Shown: positions 52,933-61,549, counted from the first letter of the stretch. The stretch is 64,000 nucleotides of DNA from Brevibacterium jeotgali (GCF_900169175.1 NZ_FXZM01000005.1:62001-126000); one strand, 5' to 3'. A program made the numbers and translations. Notes: generated by a model from the letters alone, not told the origin.

Positions 52933-53415
52933 TCAGGAGGCGAGGACTTCATCGAGCATCGCCTCTGCTTCCTCCTCCTCCTTCTTCTCCGCCAGTGCGA
53001 GTTCGGACACGAGCACCTGACGTGCCTTCGCGAGCATGCGCTTCTCACCGGTGGACAGTCCGCGGTCCTGCTCACGGCGCCAGAGATCGCGGACGACCTC
53101 TGCAACCTTGATGACATCGCCCGACTGGAACTTCTCCAGGTTCGCCTTGTAGCGGCGGGACCAGTTCGTGGGCTCTTCCGTGACTTCTGCGCGAAGGATC
53201 TGGAACACCTTCTCGAGACCCTCCTCACCGACGACGTCCCGCACACCCACGAGGTCGCAGTTCTCGGCGGGGACCTCGATCACGAGATCGCCGTGTGACA
53301 CCTGCAGCTTCAGATAGAGCTTATCCACTCCCTTGATCGCGCGAGTCTTGATCTCCTGGACAGTCGCAGCCCCGTGATGGGGGTAGACGACGGTGTCGCC
53401 GACATGAAATGCCAT
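52933..53415 (-). CDS. carD: CarD-family transcriptional regulator
   Basis: 160 aa from ATG at 53415; a longer frame to 53583 has no family similarity. The N-terminal RNA-polymerase-binding Tudor-like domain is [18 protein letters not shown], and the C-terminal DNA-binding helices include [16 protein letters not shown] and [15 protein letters not shown]. CarD stabilises open promoter complexes, notably at rRNA promoters. AAAGGGG lies ~11 bases before the ATG. It is divergent from the lpqE-like gene. Confidence 0.96.
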   Translation of the reverse strand: MAFHVGDTVVYPHHGAATVQEIKTRAIKGVDKLYLKLQVSHGDLVIEVPAENCDLVGVRDVVGEEGLEKVFQILRAEVTEEPTNWSRRYKANLEKFQSGDVIKVAEVVRDLWRREQDRGLSTGEKRMLAKARQVLVSELALAEKKEEEEAEAMLDEVLAS

Positions 53416-53443
53416 ATTCTGTGAACCCCTTTCGCAGGACCCA

Positions 53444-53449
53444 AGTCTA
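53444..53449 (-). promoter_or_regulatory. -10 box (TAGACT) of carD
   Basis: TAGACT on the minus strand gives a ~22-base leader before the carD ATG. The -35 is weak. Confidence 0.4.
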
Positions 53450-53684
53450 ACATGTGACGCGCCGCAGAAATGATGCGGGACACATGGGCAGAGTGATAAG
53501 GTCCAGGGTTTCTCGCCATGCGGACACGCGCCCGGCAGGCGCGCACCCCGCGCCGCGGTGCACTCGTGACCTGCGGAATTCATGGTCCTGCCAGCGGAAT
53601 CGGAGCGAGTTCTACGTCAGGTCGAAAGAACGATAGGATGACTGCGAAGTTCCGTGTCGTCGTACCGTCCAAGGAGCCCGGATC

Positions 53685-54296
53685 GTGAAGAAGAGGACCG
53701 CGCGCCTGGCTGTGGCCGCAGCCGCGATCGCAGCCATCGCACCCCTCAGCGGTTGTGCCAGTATGCTGTCCGCAGATCAGACTGCGGAGTATGAGTACCA
53801 CGGAGGTGACGGCGCATGGTCCCGCGAGGACCTCGACGGCGTCGACATCCGCGGACTGCTCATCATCCAGAGCGAAGAGGGCGATGCCCAGGTCTTCTAC
53901 ACGGTCATCAACGGCGCCGATGAGCCCCGTGACGTGTCGATCGAGATCGGCCCGGAGACGTACGACCACACGGTCGAGCCCGACGCCGTCGTGAGTCAGA
54001 ATCCGGAGAACCCCGCATCGGACGCGGAGCCTGCCATCATCAGCGGGTTCGACGAAGAGATCGGGTCCCTGTTCGACGTCGAGGTGACGGTCGGCGGCGA
54101 ATCGGAGACGATCGCCACGCAGGTGCTCGACGGCACGCTCCCGGAGTACGCGGACCTCGTGCCCACGAGCGGTGCGGGTGACCCCACCTCGGATCCGACG
54201 GAGGAGACCGCGGCGGCAGAGGGCACCGACCCGGCCGCAGAAGGTGCGGAGGGTGCCGGCACTGCAGCGGATGCCGGAGCAGCGGCGCAGGGCTGA
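53685..54296 (+). CDS. LpqE-like lipoprotein
   Basis: 203 aa, GTG start with AAGGAG upstream. Signal peptide with lipobox PLSGC (Cys24). The mature part is beta-rich (VDIRGLLIIQSEEGDAQVFY, VINGADEPRDVSIEIG) and ends in an acidic Ala/Glu/Gly-rich tail. Size, position beside divergent carD and the VRNLLV-like core match LpqE-type lipoproteins of actinobacteria; function is unknown. A strong terminator follows. Confidence 0.8.
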   Translation: MKKRTARLAVAAAAIAAIAPLSGCASMLSADQTAEYEYHGGDGAWSREDLDGVDIRGLLIIQSEEGDAQVFYTVINGADEPRDVSIEIGPETYDHTVEPDAVVSQNPENPASDAEPAIISGFDEEIGSLFDVEVTVGGESETIATQVLDGTLPEYADLVPTSGAGDPTSDPTEETAAAEGTDPAAEGAEGAGTAADAGAAAQG

Positions 54297-54356
54297 CGCG
54301 GCTTCCACTGACGGGCGCTCCTCGCCTCGAGGAACCCGCCCCCTCGCCTGACCGAT

Positions 54357-54394
54357 CGAAGGGCCCGGAAGGATCACTCCTTCCGGGCCCTTCG
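54357..54394. terminator. Strong bidirectional terminator between the lipoprotein gene and regX3
   Basis: A perfect 16-bp stem (54357-54372 with 54379-54394) closes a 6-base loop, ATCACT, between converging genes. Confidence 0.8.
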
Positions 54395-54426
54395 CCGTCC
54401 GGCCGCGAACGCCGGATCGGCCAGGC

Positions 54427-55107
54427 TCACGCCTCGAACTTGTACCCGAGTCCGCGAACGGTGACGAGCAGGCTCGGCGAGGACGGCTCCTGCTCGACCT
54501 TCGCCCGCAGACGCTTGATGTGCACGTCCAGCGTCTTCGTGTCGCCCACGTAGTCCTGCCCCCAGATGCGGTCGATGAGCTGCCCGCGCGTCATGACGCG
54601 GCCGACGTTGCGCACGAGGATCTCCAGCAGCTCGAACTCCTTGAGCGGGAGCGACATCTCCTCCCCGCGGACGGACGCGACGTGCCGGTCGACGTCGATG
54701 CGGACCCCACCGGCCTCGATCACGGAATCGGCGAGGTCGGTCTGCTCCGCGTTGCGGCGCATCACGGCGCGCACGCGGGCGAGCAGCTCACGCGACGAAT
54801 AGGGCTTCGTCACGTAGTCGTCGGCGCCCAGCTCCAGCCCCACGACCTTGTCGATCTCCGAATCCTTCGCGGTCAGCATGATGATCGGCACGGTCGACTT
54901 CGCCCGCAGCTGTCGGCACACCTCCGTCCCGGACGCTCCCGGCAGCATGAGGTCGAGCAGGACGAGGTCCGCTCCCGCCCGGTCGAACTCGCTGATCGCC
55001 TGCAGCCCGTCAGCCGCGACGGTCACCTCGTACCCTTCCTTGTCCAGCAGGTACGACAGCGGGTCGGAGAACGATTCCTCGTCCTCGACTAGCAGAATGC
55101 GCGTCAC
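54427..55107 (-). CDS. regX3: Phosphate-type response regulator RegX3
   Basis: 226 aa from GTG at 55107, with AGAGGAG 5-6 bases upstream. Receiver ~1-118: VEDEE pocket, Asp52 (LVLLDLMLPG), Lys in DYVTKPY. Winged helix ~128-226: LKEFELLEILV, VDVHIKRLRAKVE-like recognition region, VRGLGYKFEA. It controls the response to low phosphate with SenX3. It overlaps senX3 by 4 bp. gpmA, phoU, ybjN and mshA nearby match mycobacterial synteny and support the name. Confidence 0.94.
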   Translation of the reverse strand: MTRILLVEDEESFSDPLSYLLDKEGYEVTVAADGLQAISEFDRAGADLVLLDLMLPGASGTEVCRQLRAKSTVPIIMLTAKDSEIDKVVGLELGADDYVTKPYSSRELLARVRAVMRRNAEQTDLADSVIEAGGVRIDVDRHVASVRGEEMSLPLKEFELLEILVRNVGRVMTRGQLIDRIWGQDYVGDTKTLDVHIKRLRAKVEQEPSSPSLLVTVRGLGYKFEA

Positions 55108-56357
55108 GATGCTCCTCTTCCATGTGTATGCTCTCCGTCCACGGTAGGGGCGACGGCCGGCTGCGCTGCGTCGTCCCCCGTGGAATCGATCAGGATCCCC
55201 TGTCGCGCGGCTTCCGCGAGACCCGGGGTGATGTCGTCTGCGTGCGCCTGCGGGAGGAGGATCGTGAAGGTCGATCCCTGACCCAGTCTCGACCACACGC
55301 GCACCTCCCCGCCATGCGTGGCGACGATGTGCTTGACGATGCTGAGCCCCAGTCCGGTCCCGCCGGTCATGCGGGAGCGGGCCGGGTCGACTCGGTAGAA
55401 GCGCTCGAACACGCGCTCCGTGTCCTCGGTGCTGAGTCCGATGCCCTGGTCCGTCACGGCGATCGCGACGCGCTCGTCCTCGAGCTTCGCGCCCACGCCC
55501 ACTCGCGTGCCCTCATTGGAATAGTGGATCGCGTTGTCGACCAGATTGCGCACGGCATTGACCAGCAGCTCGAAGCTGCCCTCGATGTACCAGTCGCCCC
55601 CGTGCAGGGCGGACAGCTCGATGTGCTTCCCGTCGGCCACCGTGCGGGCCCGGTCCACAGCCTCTTCGACGACTCTGGCGACGGGGACCCGCTCCGGGCT
55701 CGCCGGCACCTCGTGGTCCTGCACCCGTGAGAGGTCGATGATCTCCTTGACGAGCTGGGTGAGTCTGGTCGACTCGCGCTGCATCTTCTGACCGAACCGG
55801 GCCACTGCCTCGGGGTCGTCCGCGAAATCAGTGACGGCCTCCGCGAGGAGCGCGACCGCACCGATCGGCGTCTTGAGCTCGTGGGAGACGTTCGCGATGA
55901 AGTCGCGGCGCACCGCGTCGACGCGGCGGGCCTCGGTCTGGTCATCGCAGAGCACCAGGACGAACGCGGAGCCCAGCGCTGCCACCCGGGCGTGCAGGAA
56001 GCGCGGCGTCGCGGACGACGCGATCGCGTGCTCGAAATCGACCTCTTCGATGAGCCCTCGTGCACGGACGCGCTCGACGACCTCGGCGAGGGTGTCGGCC
56101 GCGAGCGAATGCCCGCGGACAAGTCCGAAGGTGTACGCAGCGGGTGAGGCCTTCACGACATCGTCCCCCGCGTCCACGACGATCGCGGCGCTGGGCAGCA
56201 CGGCGAGCACTTCCGCGATGCCGTCCGGGAGCTCGTTGTCCGAATGGAGGTCCGCGGCGCTGCGACTGTGCTCGGAGAAGCGGAAGGCCAGGATCCCGGC
56301 GATGCCGAGCCCCAGCCCCACGGTTCCCGTGAGTACGGCGACGATGAGCAGGTCCAC
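55104..56357 (-). CDS. senX3: Sensor histidine kinase SenX3
   Basis: 417 aa, GTG start. One long hydrophobic N-terminal segment (~2-26) anchors it. A PAS-like domain (~45-145, VLPSAAIVVDAGDDVVKASP) precedes His159 in NVSHELKTPIGAVALL. ATPase motifs: NLVDNAIHYS, TDQGIGL, GGTGLGLSIVKH. SenX3 phosphorylates RegX3 under phosphate limitation, with PhoU and the Pst system as input. Divergent from phoU. The start may be leaderless (TAGGCT six bases upstream). Confidence 0.94.
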   Translation of the reverse strand: MDLLIVAVLTGTVGLGLGIAGILAFRFSEHSRSAADLHSDNELPDGIAEVLAVLPSAAIVVDAGDDVVKASPAAYTFGLVRGHSLAADTLAEVVERVRARGLIEEVDFEHAIASSATPRFLHARVAALGSAFVLVLCDDQTEARRVDAVRRDFIANVSHELKTPIGAVALLAEAVTDFADDPEAVARFGQKMQRESTRLTQLVKEIIDLSRVQDHEVPASPERVPVARVVEEAVDRARTVADGKHIELSALHGGDWYIEGSFELLVNAVRNLVDNAIHYSNEGTRVGVGAKLEDERVAIAVTDQGIGLSTEDTERVFERFYRVDPARSRMTGGTGLGLSIVKHIVATHGGEVRVWSRLGQGSTFTILLPQAHADDITPGLAEAARQGILIDSTGDDAAQPAVAPTVDGEHTHGRGAS

Positions 56358-56363
56358 GCTCCC

Positions 56364-56369
56364 AGCCTA
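56364..56369 (-). promoter_or_regulatory. -10 box (TAGGCT) of senX3-regX3
   Basis: TAGGCT on the minus strand lies six bases before the senX3 GTG. GGGAG in the gap might also act as a weak ribosome-binding site. Confidence 0.45.
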
Positions 56370-56428
56370 GACCGATGGCGGGGGCAGAAGCGTCATGGGA
56401 GCGACGAACGCCTAGGATGATGGCAAAG

Positions 56429-56457
56429 GTTCACCGACAGGACAGAGGCGGTTCACG
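56429..56457 (+). promoter_or_regulatory. PHO-box-like repeats (GTTCACC ... GTTCACG), probable RegX3 site
   Basis: GTTCACC (56429-56435), GGACAGA (56440-56446) and GTTCACG (56451-56457) are three 7-mers with 4-bp gaps, an 11-bp period; the outer two match the actinobacterial PHO box GTTCACC. It lies between divergent senX3 and phoU. Confidence 0.65.
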
Positions 56458-56529
56458 CAGCGGTGCGAGAGTAACCGATGGATCTGTGCCCGCCCCGGCG
56501 CGAACCCTGTGGAAAGGAAATCCCCCCGA

Positions 56530-57192
56530 ATGCGCGAAGTCTTCCAGAACGAACTCGACTCACTCGCCGACATGCTCGTCGAGATGACCGAGAAGGTCAG
56601 CGCCGCCATGGAGAATTCCAAGGAGGCGCTGAGGACCAACGACCTCGAGCTTGCAGAGGAGGTCATCGCCGGCGACGTGGAGATCGACCGCCTGCAGCTG
56701 CAGCTCGACAAGTCGGCTGCAGAGATCCTCGCCCTCCAGGCCCCCGTCGCACACGACCTGCGCGTGGTCATCTCGTCGCTGCGCATGAGCGCCTCGATCG
56801 AGCGGATGGGCGACCTCGCCCGCCACGTCGCACAGCAGGTGCGCATCCGCTTCCCCGAATCGGCTGTGCCCGAGGGCTTCGAGCAGATCTTCAAGGACAT
56901 GACCACGGCAGCGGTGCGCATCTCGCATGCGATCCGTGAACTCGTGTCCGAGCCCGGGCTCGAGGCCGTCCCGACGATCGACGACCTCGACGAATCGATC
57001 GACACGCTGCACCTCGCGGTGTTCACCAAGATCGCCGGCTCCAGCCTCAACCCCTCGCAGGTCGCGGACGTCACGCTGCTGTCGCGCTACCTCGAGCGGT
57101 TCGGCGACCACGCGGTGTCGATCGCCCAGCGCATCGAATACCTGCTCACGGGCGAATGGCAGTCGGAGCTCATCCCCGGCGATCACGGCTGA
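56530..57192 (+). CDS. phoU: Phosphate signalling protein PhoU
   Basis: 220 aa from ATG at 56530 (AAAGGAAA ~11 bases upstream). Two PhoU three-helix repeats: MREVFQNELDSLADMLVEM opening the first; VVISSLRMSASIERMGDLAR and LLSRYLERFGDHAVSIAQR carry the E(R)xGD/E metal-binding motifs. It is all helical and cytoplasmic. It links phosphate transport status to SenX3-RegX3. Divergent from senX3 across a PHO-box-like repeat, so probably RegX3-controlled. Confidence 0.95.
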   Translation: MREVFQNELDSLADMLVEMTEKVSAAMENSKEALRTNDLELAEEVIAGDVEIDRLQLQLDKSAAEILALQAPVAHDLRVVISSLRMSASIERMGDLARHVAQQVRIRFPESAVPEGFEQIFKDMTTAAVRISHAIRELVSEPGLEAVPTIDDLDESIDTLHLAVFTKIAGSSLNPSQVADVTLLSRYLERFGDHAVSIAQRIEYLLTGEWQSELIPGDHG

Positions 57193-57231
57193 GTCGCGCT
57201 CTCGTCACCCGCGCGGCCGCGGCTGCGCGCA

Positions 57232-57269
57232 TGAGGCCCCTCCCCGGAACTCTCCGGAGAGGGGCCTCA
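57232..57269. terminator. Bidirectional terminator between phoU and gpmA
   Basis: An 11-bp outer stem (57232-57242 with 57259-57269) and an inner CCGGA/TCCGG pairing. It lies between converging genes. Confidence 0.65.
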
Positions 57270-57345
57270 CGGCATGTCACGTCGTTCCGCGGAGTTCGCC
57301 CGTCGTTCCGCGGCGGCGGTCACCTCGCGGAGGGCGGGTCAGCCG

Positions 57346-58092
57346 TCAGCGGCCCTGGTTCGCCACAGCGCCGATCGCGGTCTCTGCGGCCGCGGGGTCG
57401 AGGTAGCGGCCCCTGCCGCCGACCGGAACGAGCGTCTGCTCGTCCAGCTCGTAGTGCAGCGGAATGCCGGTGGGCACGTTGAGCCCGGTGATCGCGTCAT
57501 CGGAGATGCCCTCGAGGTGCTTGATGAGCGCGCGCAGCGAGTTGCCGTGCGCGGCGATCAGCACGGTCCGCCGCAGCTGCAGATCCGGAACGATCGAGTC
57601 GTACCAGTACGGCAGGAGCCGCACGATGACGTCGGCCAGGCATTCTGTGCGCGGCAGCGCCGCACCCAGGTTGCCGTAGCGGGCATCGCCCACCTGCGAC
57701 CACTCGGACGAGTCGTCCAGCGGCGGGGGCGGGGTGTCGAAGGAGCGTCGCCACTCCATGAACTGCTCCTCGCCGTACTCGTCGCGGATCGCCTTCTTGT
57801 CCTTGCCCTGGAGCGCACCGTAGTGGCGTTCGTTGAGGCGCCACGACCGGACCGTGTCGACCCACGGACGATCAGCCGTCTCCATCGCGATCTGTGCGGT
57901 GAGGATCGCGCGCTTGAGCAGCGACGTGTGGAGCACGTCGGGCAGGAGGTCGTTCTCCCGCAGGAGTTCGCCCGCGCGCACGCCCTCTGCCCGGCCCTTC
58001 TCCGTGAGAGGCACATCGACCCACCCGGTGAAGAGGTTCTTCTGGTTCCATTCGCTCTCCCCGTGACGGAGCAGCACAAGGTTGTACGTCAT
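57346..58092 (-). CDS. gpmA: 2,3-bisphosphoglycerate-dependent phosphoglycerate mutase
   Basis: 248 aa from ATG at 58092; a GTG two codons earlier is possible. Catalytic [20 protein letters not shown] (phospho-His), [17 protein letters not shown] and [19 protein letters not shown] are diagnostic of the cofactor-dependent enzyme. It interconverts 3- and 2-phosphoglycerate in glycolysis. CAGAAT six bases before the ATG may be a degenerate leaderless -10. Its position beside senX3-regX3 and phoU follows mycobacterial gpm1. Confidence 0.96.
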   Translation of the reverse strand: MTYNLVLLRHGESEWNQKNLFTGWVDVPLTEKGRAEGVRAGELLRENDLLPDVLHTSLLKRAILTAQIAMETADRPWVDTVRSWRLNERHYGALQGKDKKAIRDEYGEEQFMEWRRSFDTPPPPLDDSSEWSQVGDARYGNLGAALPRTECLADVIVRLLPYWYDSIVPDLQLRRTVLIAAHGNSLRALIKHLEGISDDAITGLNVPTGIPLHYELDEQTLVPVGGRGRYLDPAAAETAIGAVANQGR

Positions 58093-58140
58093 GCTCACAT
58101 TCTGGCACGGCCCCGTTCAGCGCCCGCAGCGCGTCTCACC

Positions 58141-58179
58141 GCGCGGCCGGCGGACATACGCGGCGCGCACCGGCCGCGC
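58141..58179 (-). terminator. Terminator after the RibD-like reductase gene
   Basis: A perfect 10-bp GC stem (58141-58150 with 58170-58179) with a 19-base loop, directly after the stop codon. Confidence 0.5.
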
Positions 58180-58734
58180 TCACCGCAGCGAGTACACGAG
58201 CTCCACGGTGCCGCTCGCGAACGACCGCTCGCTGCGCAGCGTGAGATCGGTGCGGGAACCGGGCCAGAAGGGCAGCCCGCTTCCCAGCACGAGCGGCTGC
58301 ACCCAGACGTGCACGGCGTCCACGAGGCCCTCGCGCAGAGCGTGCGACGCGAGCGTGGGCCCCTCGATCGTCACATCACCCGGCGCAGCGTCGACCAGCG
58401 CCCGGACCTCCGCCGGGTCGAACGACCGTCGCAGCTGCGTCCGCTCCGTCCGCACCTGGTCGAGCGTCGTGGAGTAGACGATCTTCTCGGCTCGCTTCCA
58501 GATCGTCGCGAACTCCGCAGACTGCGGCGACTGGCCGGCTGCGGCGGGGTCCGTCTCCCACACGTGCATGAGCTCGTAGATGCGCCGACCGTAGAGATAC
58601 GTCCCCGCGCCGGCGGTCGCCTCATTGATGGCCGCCAGCACTTCCTCGTCCGGCTCTCCCCAATCGAAGACCCCGTCGTCGTCCCTCACGAATCCGTCTG
58701 CGGACGTGATCATCGAATACACGAGTCGCCCCAT
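58180..58734 (-). CDS. Dihydrofolate reductase-like (RibD C-terminal) protein
   Basis: 184 aa from ATG at 58734, preceded by GGAGGGGGAG. RibD_C/DHFR-like fold: LVYSMITSADGFVRDDDGVFDW, TYLYGRRIYELMHVWE, GDVTIEGPTLASHALREGLVD, VQPLVLGSGLPFW. It is related to the reductase half of RibD and binds NADPH, but lacks the deaminase half, so riboflavin synthesis is not implied. Function unknown. It sits between gpmA and ybjN, where mycobacteria have a different gene. Confidence 0.85.
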   Translation of the reverse strand: MGRLVYSMITSADGFVRDDDGVFDWGEPDEEVLAAINEATAGAGTYLYGRRIYELMHVWETDPAAAGQSPQSAEFATIWKRAEKIVYSTTLDQVRTERTQLRRSFDPAEVRALVDAAPGDVTIEGPTLASHALREGLVDAVHVWVQPLVLGSGLPFWPGSRTDLTLRSERSFASGTVELVYSLR

Positions 58735-58812
58735 TGCGATCTCCCCCTCCGGCCCCACAGGACCACCGTTCGCCGGGGCCCGACGGTCGGACCCCGGCCC
58801 GTCAGCGGGAAC

Positions 58813-58838
58813 CGGCCACCGGAGGTCACCGGTGGCCG
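58813..58838 (-). terminator. Terminator of the mshA-ybjN operon
   Basis: A perfect 10-bp stem (58813-58822 with 58829-58838) with loop AGGTCA. It lies 11 bp beyond the YbjN stop. Confidence 0.6.
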
Positions 58839-58849
58839 ATCACCGGTCG

Positions 58850-59404
58850 TCAGCTGTCCGAAGCGTCCTGCGGCTCCACCTCTGTGAAGGTGCCGATGAA
58901 CTCGTTGTCGTCCCCGGACAGCAGGTGCTCGAAGGCGGAGAGATTGCGCGTCGACTCCCCGCGCGCGATCCTCCACGCCCATTCGCGCTTCATGCTTGTG
59001 AGGAACCCCAGCACCAGCAGCTCGTTGAACGACCTGTCCGCGATCCCGAGGAACCGGCCCAGGTAGGCATCCAGCACGTCTTCCGCGCTGTCGACTGAGA
59101 ACGCCTCAGGCGGCAGGCTCGCGTTGAGGTAGATGTCATCGTGCCCGTCGACGGAGAACGACAGCCCGCCCAGCCTCCCGTTCTGCTGGAGGAGCCACTG
59201 GAAGAAGCGCTCCCGGTTCTCATCCGGCTTCCGCACGATGAAGGCCTGGAAGTCGACCGCGTGCGCGCCTGCCCGGATCGACACGTTCGTCTTGAGCTTC
59301 TTCTCCCCCGGCAGAATGACCACGGCCTGGTCAGCGCTCACCGATTCGACCTCGACGTCGTTGTCGTCCGCCCAGCGGCGGACGAGTTCGATGACCTCCG
59401 TCAT
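58850..59404 (-). CDS. YbjN-domain protein
   Basis: 184 aa. YbjN fold: DVEVESVSADQAVVILPGEK, FFQWLLQQNGRLGGLSFSVD, DIYLNASLPPEAFSVD, RWAWRIARGE-like end. The family is related to type III chaperones and has no settled role. ATG overlaps the mshA stop by 4 bp. The same neighbour follows mshA in mycobacteria (Rv0487 type), which suggests a link with mycothiol synthesis or glycolysis, not shown. Confidence 0.88.
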   Translation of the reverse strand: MTEVIELVRRWADDNDVEVESVSADQAVVILPGEKKLKTNVSIRAGAHAVDFQAFIVRKPDENRERFFQWLLQQNGRLGGLSFSVDGHDDIYLNASLPPEAFSVDSAEDVLDAYLGRFLGIADRSFNELLVLGFLTSMKREWAWRIARGESTRNLSAFEHLLSGDDNEFIGTFTEVEPQDASDS

Positions 59405-60789
59405 GCGCTTCTCCCTTCGTCGCCGCCCCTCGCACGGGGCGGGCCTGCGAACTCCATCAGCACCTCCAGCATGACGTCCTCCGCTGTCTCCCAGCTGAGT
59501 TCGTCGCGCAGCGCGGTGGCTCCGGTCGACAGCTGCGCGCGTCCGGCCGGATCCTCGAGCAGCGTCACGATCGCCTGTGCCCAGGTGTACCGGCTGCGAT
59601 CAGCGACGAGGACGCCCGACGCCCCCGGCCGCACGATATGGGTGAGCCCGCCCACCTGGGACGCGAGGACGGGGGTGCCGCTGGCGACGGCCTCGGCGGC
59701 GACGAATCCGAAGGATTCGGATCGGGACGGGACGACGACGAGGTCCGCCGCCCGGTACCAGTCGGCGAGCACGCGTGCCGGGACCGGTCCGCGGAATTCG
59801 ACGAGGCCGCCCGCCGGCGAAGTCCTGGCCGCCTCCCGCATCCCGGCCTCGTCGGCCTCGCCCGAGGCTCCGCCCAGCATCACGACGCGGGTGCGCCCGG
59901 CGAGGACGGGCTCGGTCACGGCGATCTCGGACAGTGCGTCGAAGAGGACGTCCGTGCCCTTGACGTACTGCATGCGGCCGACGCACAGGACGAGGAGATC
60001 GGCGGCCTCCATCCCGATCGCGCGCCGCGCCTCCTGGACCCGCCCCGGGCGGAACGTATCGGTGTCGACGCCGGGCGCGACGATCCTGACGCGGTCGGGG
60101 GCCGCGTCCAGGAGTGAGCCCATGTCGTGCGCCTCGGACGCGGTGTTGGCCAGCAGGACATCCGCGGTCGCGGCGATCCGCTTCTCCGCGGCGAGACGCT
60201 CAGCCGACTCCCTGGCCTCCCCCAGATCACGGTCCTTCACCGCTGCGATCGTGTGGAACGACATCGCCAGCGCAGGCCGTGTCTGCTCCGGGCCCGTAGT
60301 GGGGTCCGAGGTGGGGCCCGAGGTGGGGCTCCTGGTGGGGCCCGTGGTGGGGCTCTCGGTGGGGCCCGTGGTGGGGCTCTCGGTGGTGACCGCGGCGCGT
60401 CCCGCGGCATCGCCCGCTGCGATCTCGCGCAGTTCGCACGCGACGAGCCCTGACACCCAGTAGTGGGCCCACACGACGTCGGCGTGCCGGAGCAGACCAC
60501 TCAGGTGCGGATCGTCGGCGATCCTGCAGGCGATCTGTGCGGCCTCGGCACCCATCTCGTCCTTGGACGTCGCCTGCACCGCGACGGTGTGGAGGCGCAC
60601 GCCCTTTCCGAGGTCGACCGCGGCAGGGTCCTCGGCGATGGCGGAGTCCGCGGTGAGGATGTCCACGGTGTGCCCCGCGCGGACCAGGTGGGCAGCGGTG
60701 TGGGCCACGTAGACGTTCAGCCCACCGGCATCCCCGGTGCCCGGCTGCGCCGCCGGTGAGGTGTGGAGGGAGAGGACGACGATACGCAC
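59401..60789 (-). CDS. mshA: D-inositol-3-phosphate glycosyltransferase MshA with repeat insertion
   Basis: 462 aa. GT4 glycosyltransferase: start LSLHTSPAAQPGTGDAGGLNVYV, HTIAAVKD, LLVLCVGRMQYVKGTDVLFD, and ESFGFVAAEAVASGTPVLAS with the donor-binding Glu. It joins GlcNAc from UDP-GlcNAc to inositol-3-phosphate, the first mycothiol step. Residues ~136-163 are seven 4-residue units (SPT/TGPT type) encoded by 12-bp repeats and are not part of the family fold; flanking conserved segments are intact. ybjN overlaps by 4 bp. Confidence 0.93.
   Translation of the reverse strand: MRIVVLSLHTSPAAQPGTGDAGGLNVYVAHTAAHLVRAGHTVDILTADSAIAEDPAAVDLGKGVRLHTVAVQATSKDEMGAEAAQIACRIADDPHLSGLLRHADVVWAHYWVSGLVACELREIAAGDAAGRAAVTTESPTTGPTESPTTGPTRSPTSGPTSDPTTGPEQTRPALAMSFHTIAAVKDRDLGEARESAERLAAEKRIAATADVLLANTASEAHDMGSLLDAAPDRVRIVAPGVDTDTFRPGRVQEARRAIGMEAADLLVLCVGRMQYVKGTDVLFDALSEIAVTEPVLAGRTRVVMLGGASGEADEAGMREAARTSPAGGLVEFRGPVPARVLADWYRAADLVVVPSRSESFGFVAAEAVASGTPVLASQVGGLTHIVRPGASGVLVADRSRYTWAQAIVTLLEDPAGRAQLSTGATALRDELSWETAEDVMLEVLMEFAGPPRARGGDEGRSA
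60299..60382. repeat. Seven 12-bp tandem repeats inside mshA
   Basis: Units GTGGGGCCCGTG and GTGGGGCTCTCG alternate from 60299 to 60382; later units are identical as 24-bp pairs. Each unit adds four codons in frame. Confidence 0.85.
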
Positions 60790-60798
60790 GGCCGAAGT

Positions 60799-61545
60799 CT
60801 ATCCGGCAGGACGACGGGACGGGCCCGGCGCATCCGCCGCCGCGCGCTGCGCGCGGACGACCCGCCTCGCGAACCGGTGGGCCCGGGAGCGGCGCAGACG
60901 ATGGCTGGGCGAGCCTGCGGACGCCTCGGCGCCCGTCTCCTCCAGCACCCGAGAGAGGCGGTGCTGATAGCGGAGCAGGGCCTCGGCGACGGACAGTCCG
61001 CTGGTGTCGACGAGGGTGCAGAGGAACTCATCGGCGGTGAGCAGCGCGTACCCCCGTTCTTCGGCGGGGAGCGGAGCGAACGCGTGGACGTCATCGGTGA
61101 CGAGCAGGTCTGCGCCCCACGCCAGCGCTGCGGCGTCCAGGTGGGCGTCGTCCGGGTCGAGGACGTGGGGGCGGGCCGGCTGGTGGGCGGTCTTCCGCAC
61201 TGACGGGCGGACGGCTGCATCCGTCCGCTGGTGCGCTGCATGGCCTGCGGGTTCTTCGTCGAGGCGGGTGAGCGAGTCCGTGCGCAGACGCGCCGCACGA
61301 TCCGCCTGCGCACGGGTGAGCCGCGGGTCGATGCGGCGCAGGGCGTGCCGCAGTTCTCGCGTGACGCCCCGGGAGACGCCCAGGAGCGGGCGGGTGGCGT
61401 CCGGGGCGCCGTCGGTGAGTGCGAGCATCCAGAGCCAGAGCGGCTCCGGCGCCAGCACACTCGTGTCGATGAGCACGCGCGGGGCGTCGCTCGGCAGCTG
61501 CGGGGCGGAGGCGGCAGGTATGGGATCAGGCTGAGTGTCAGGCAT
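60799..61545 (-). CDS. PIN-domain protein (putative RNase), no antitoxin seen
   Basis: 248 aa. PIN-type acidic residues: RVLIDTSVLAPEPLW near ~23-37 and DPDDAHLDAAALAWGADLL, then VTDDVHAF. The basic C-terminal end (RLRRSRAHRFARRVV) may bind RNA. PIN domains are usually metal-dependent RNases, often toxins, but no antitoxin gene lies beside it. It starts 4 bp after the hydrolase stop, so it is co-transcribed with it. The target is unknown. Confidence 0.75.
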   Translation of the reverse strand: MPDTQPDPIPAASAPQLPSDAPRVLIDTSVLAPEPLWLWMLALTDGAPDATRPLLGVSRGVTRELRHALRRIDPRLTRAQADRAARLRTDSLTRLDEEPAGHAAHQRTDAAVRPSVRKTAHQPARPHVLDPDDAHLDAAALAWGADLLVTDDVHAFAPLPAEERGYALLTADEFLCTLVDTSGLSVAEALLRYQHRLSRVLEETGAEASAGSPSHRLRRSRAHRFARRVVRAQRAAADAPGPSRRPAG

Positions 61546-61549
61546 GGGA

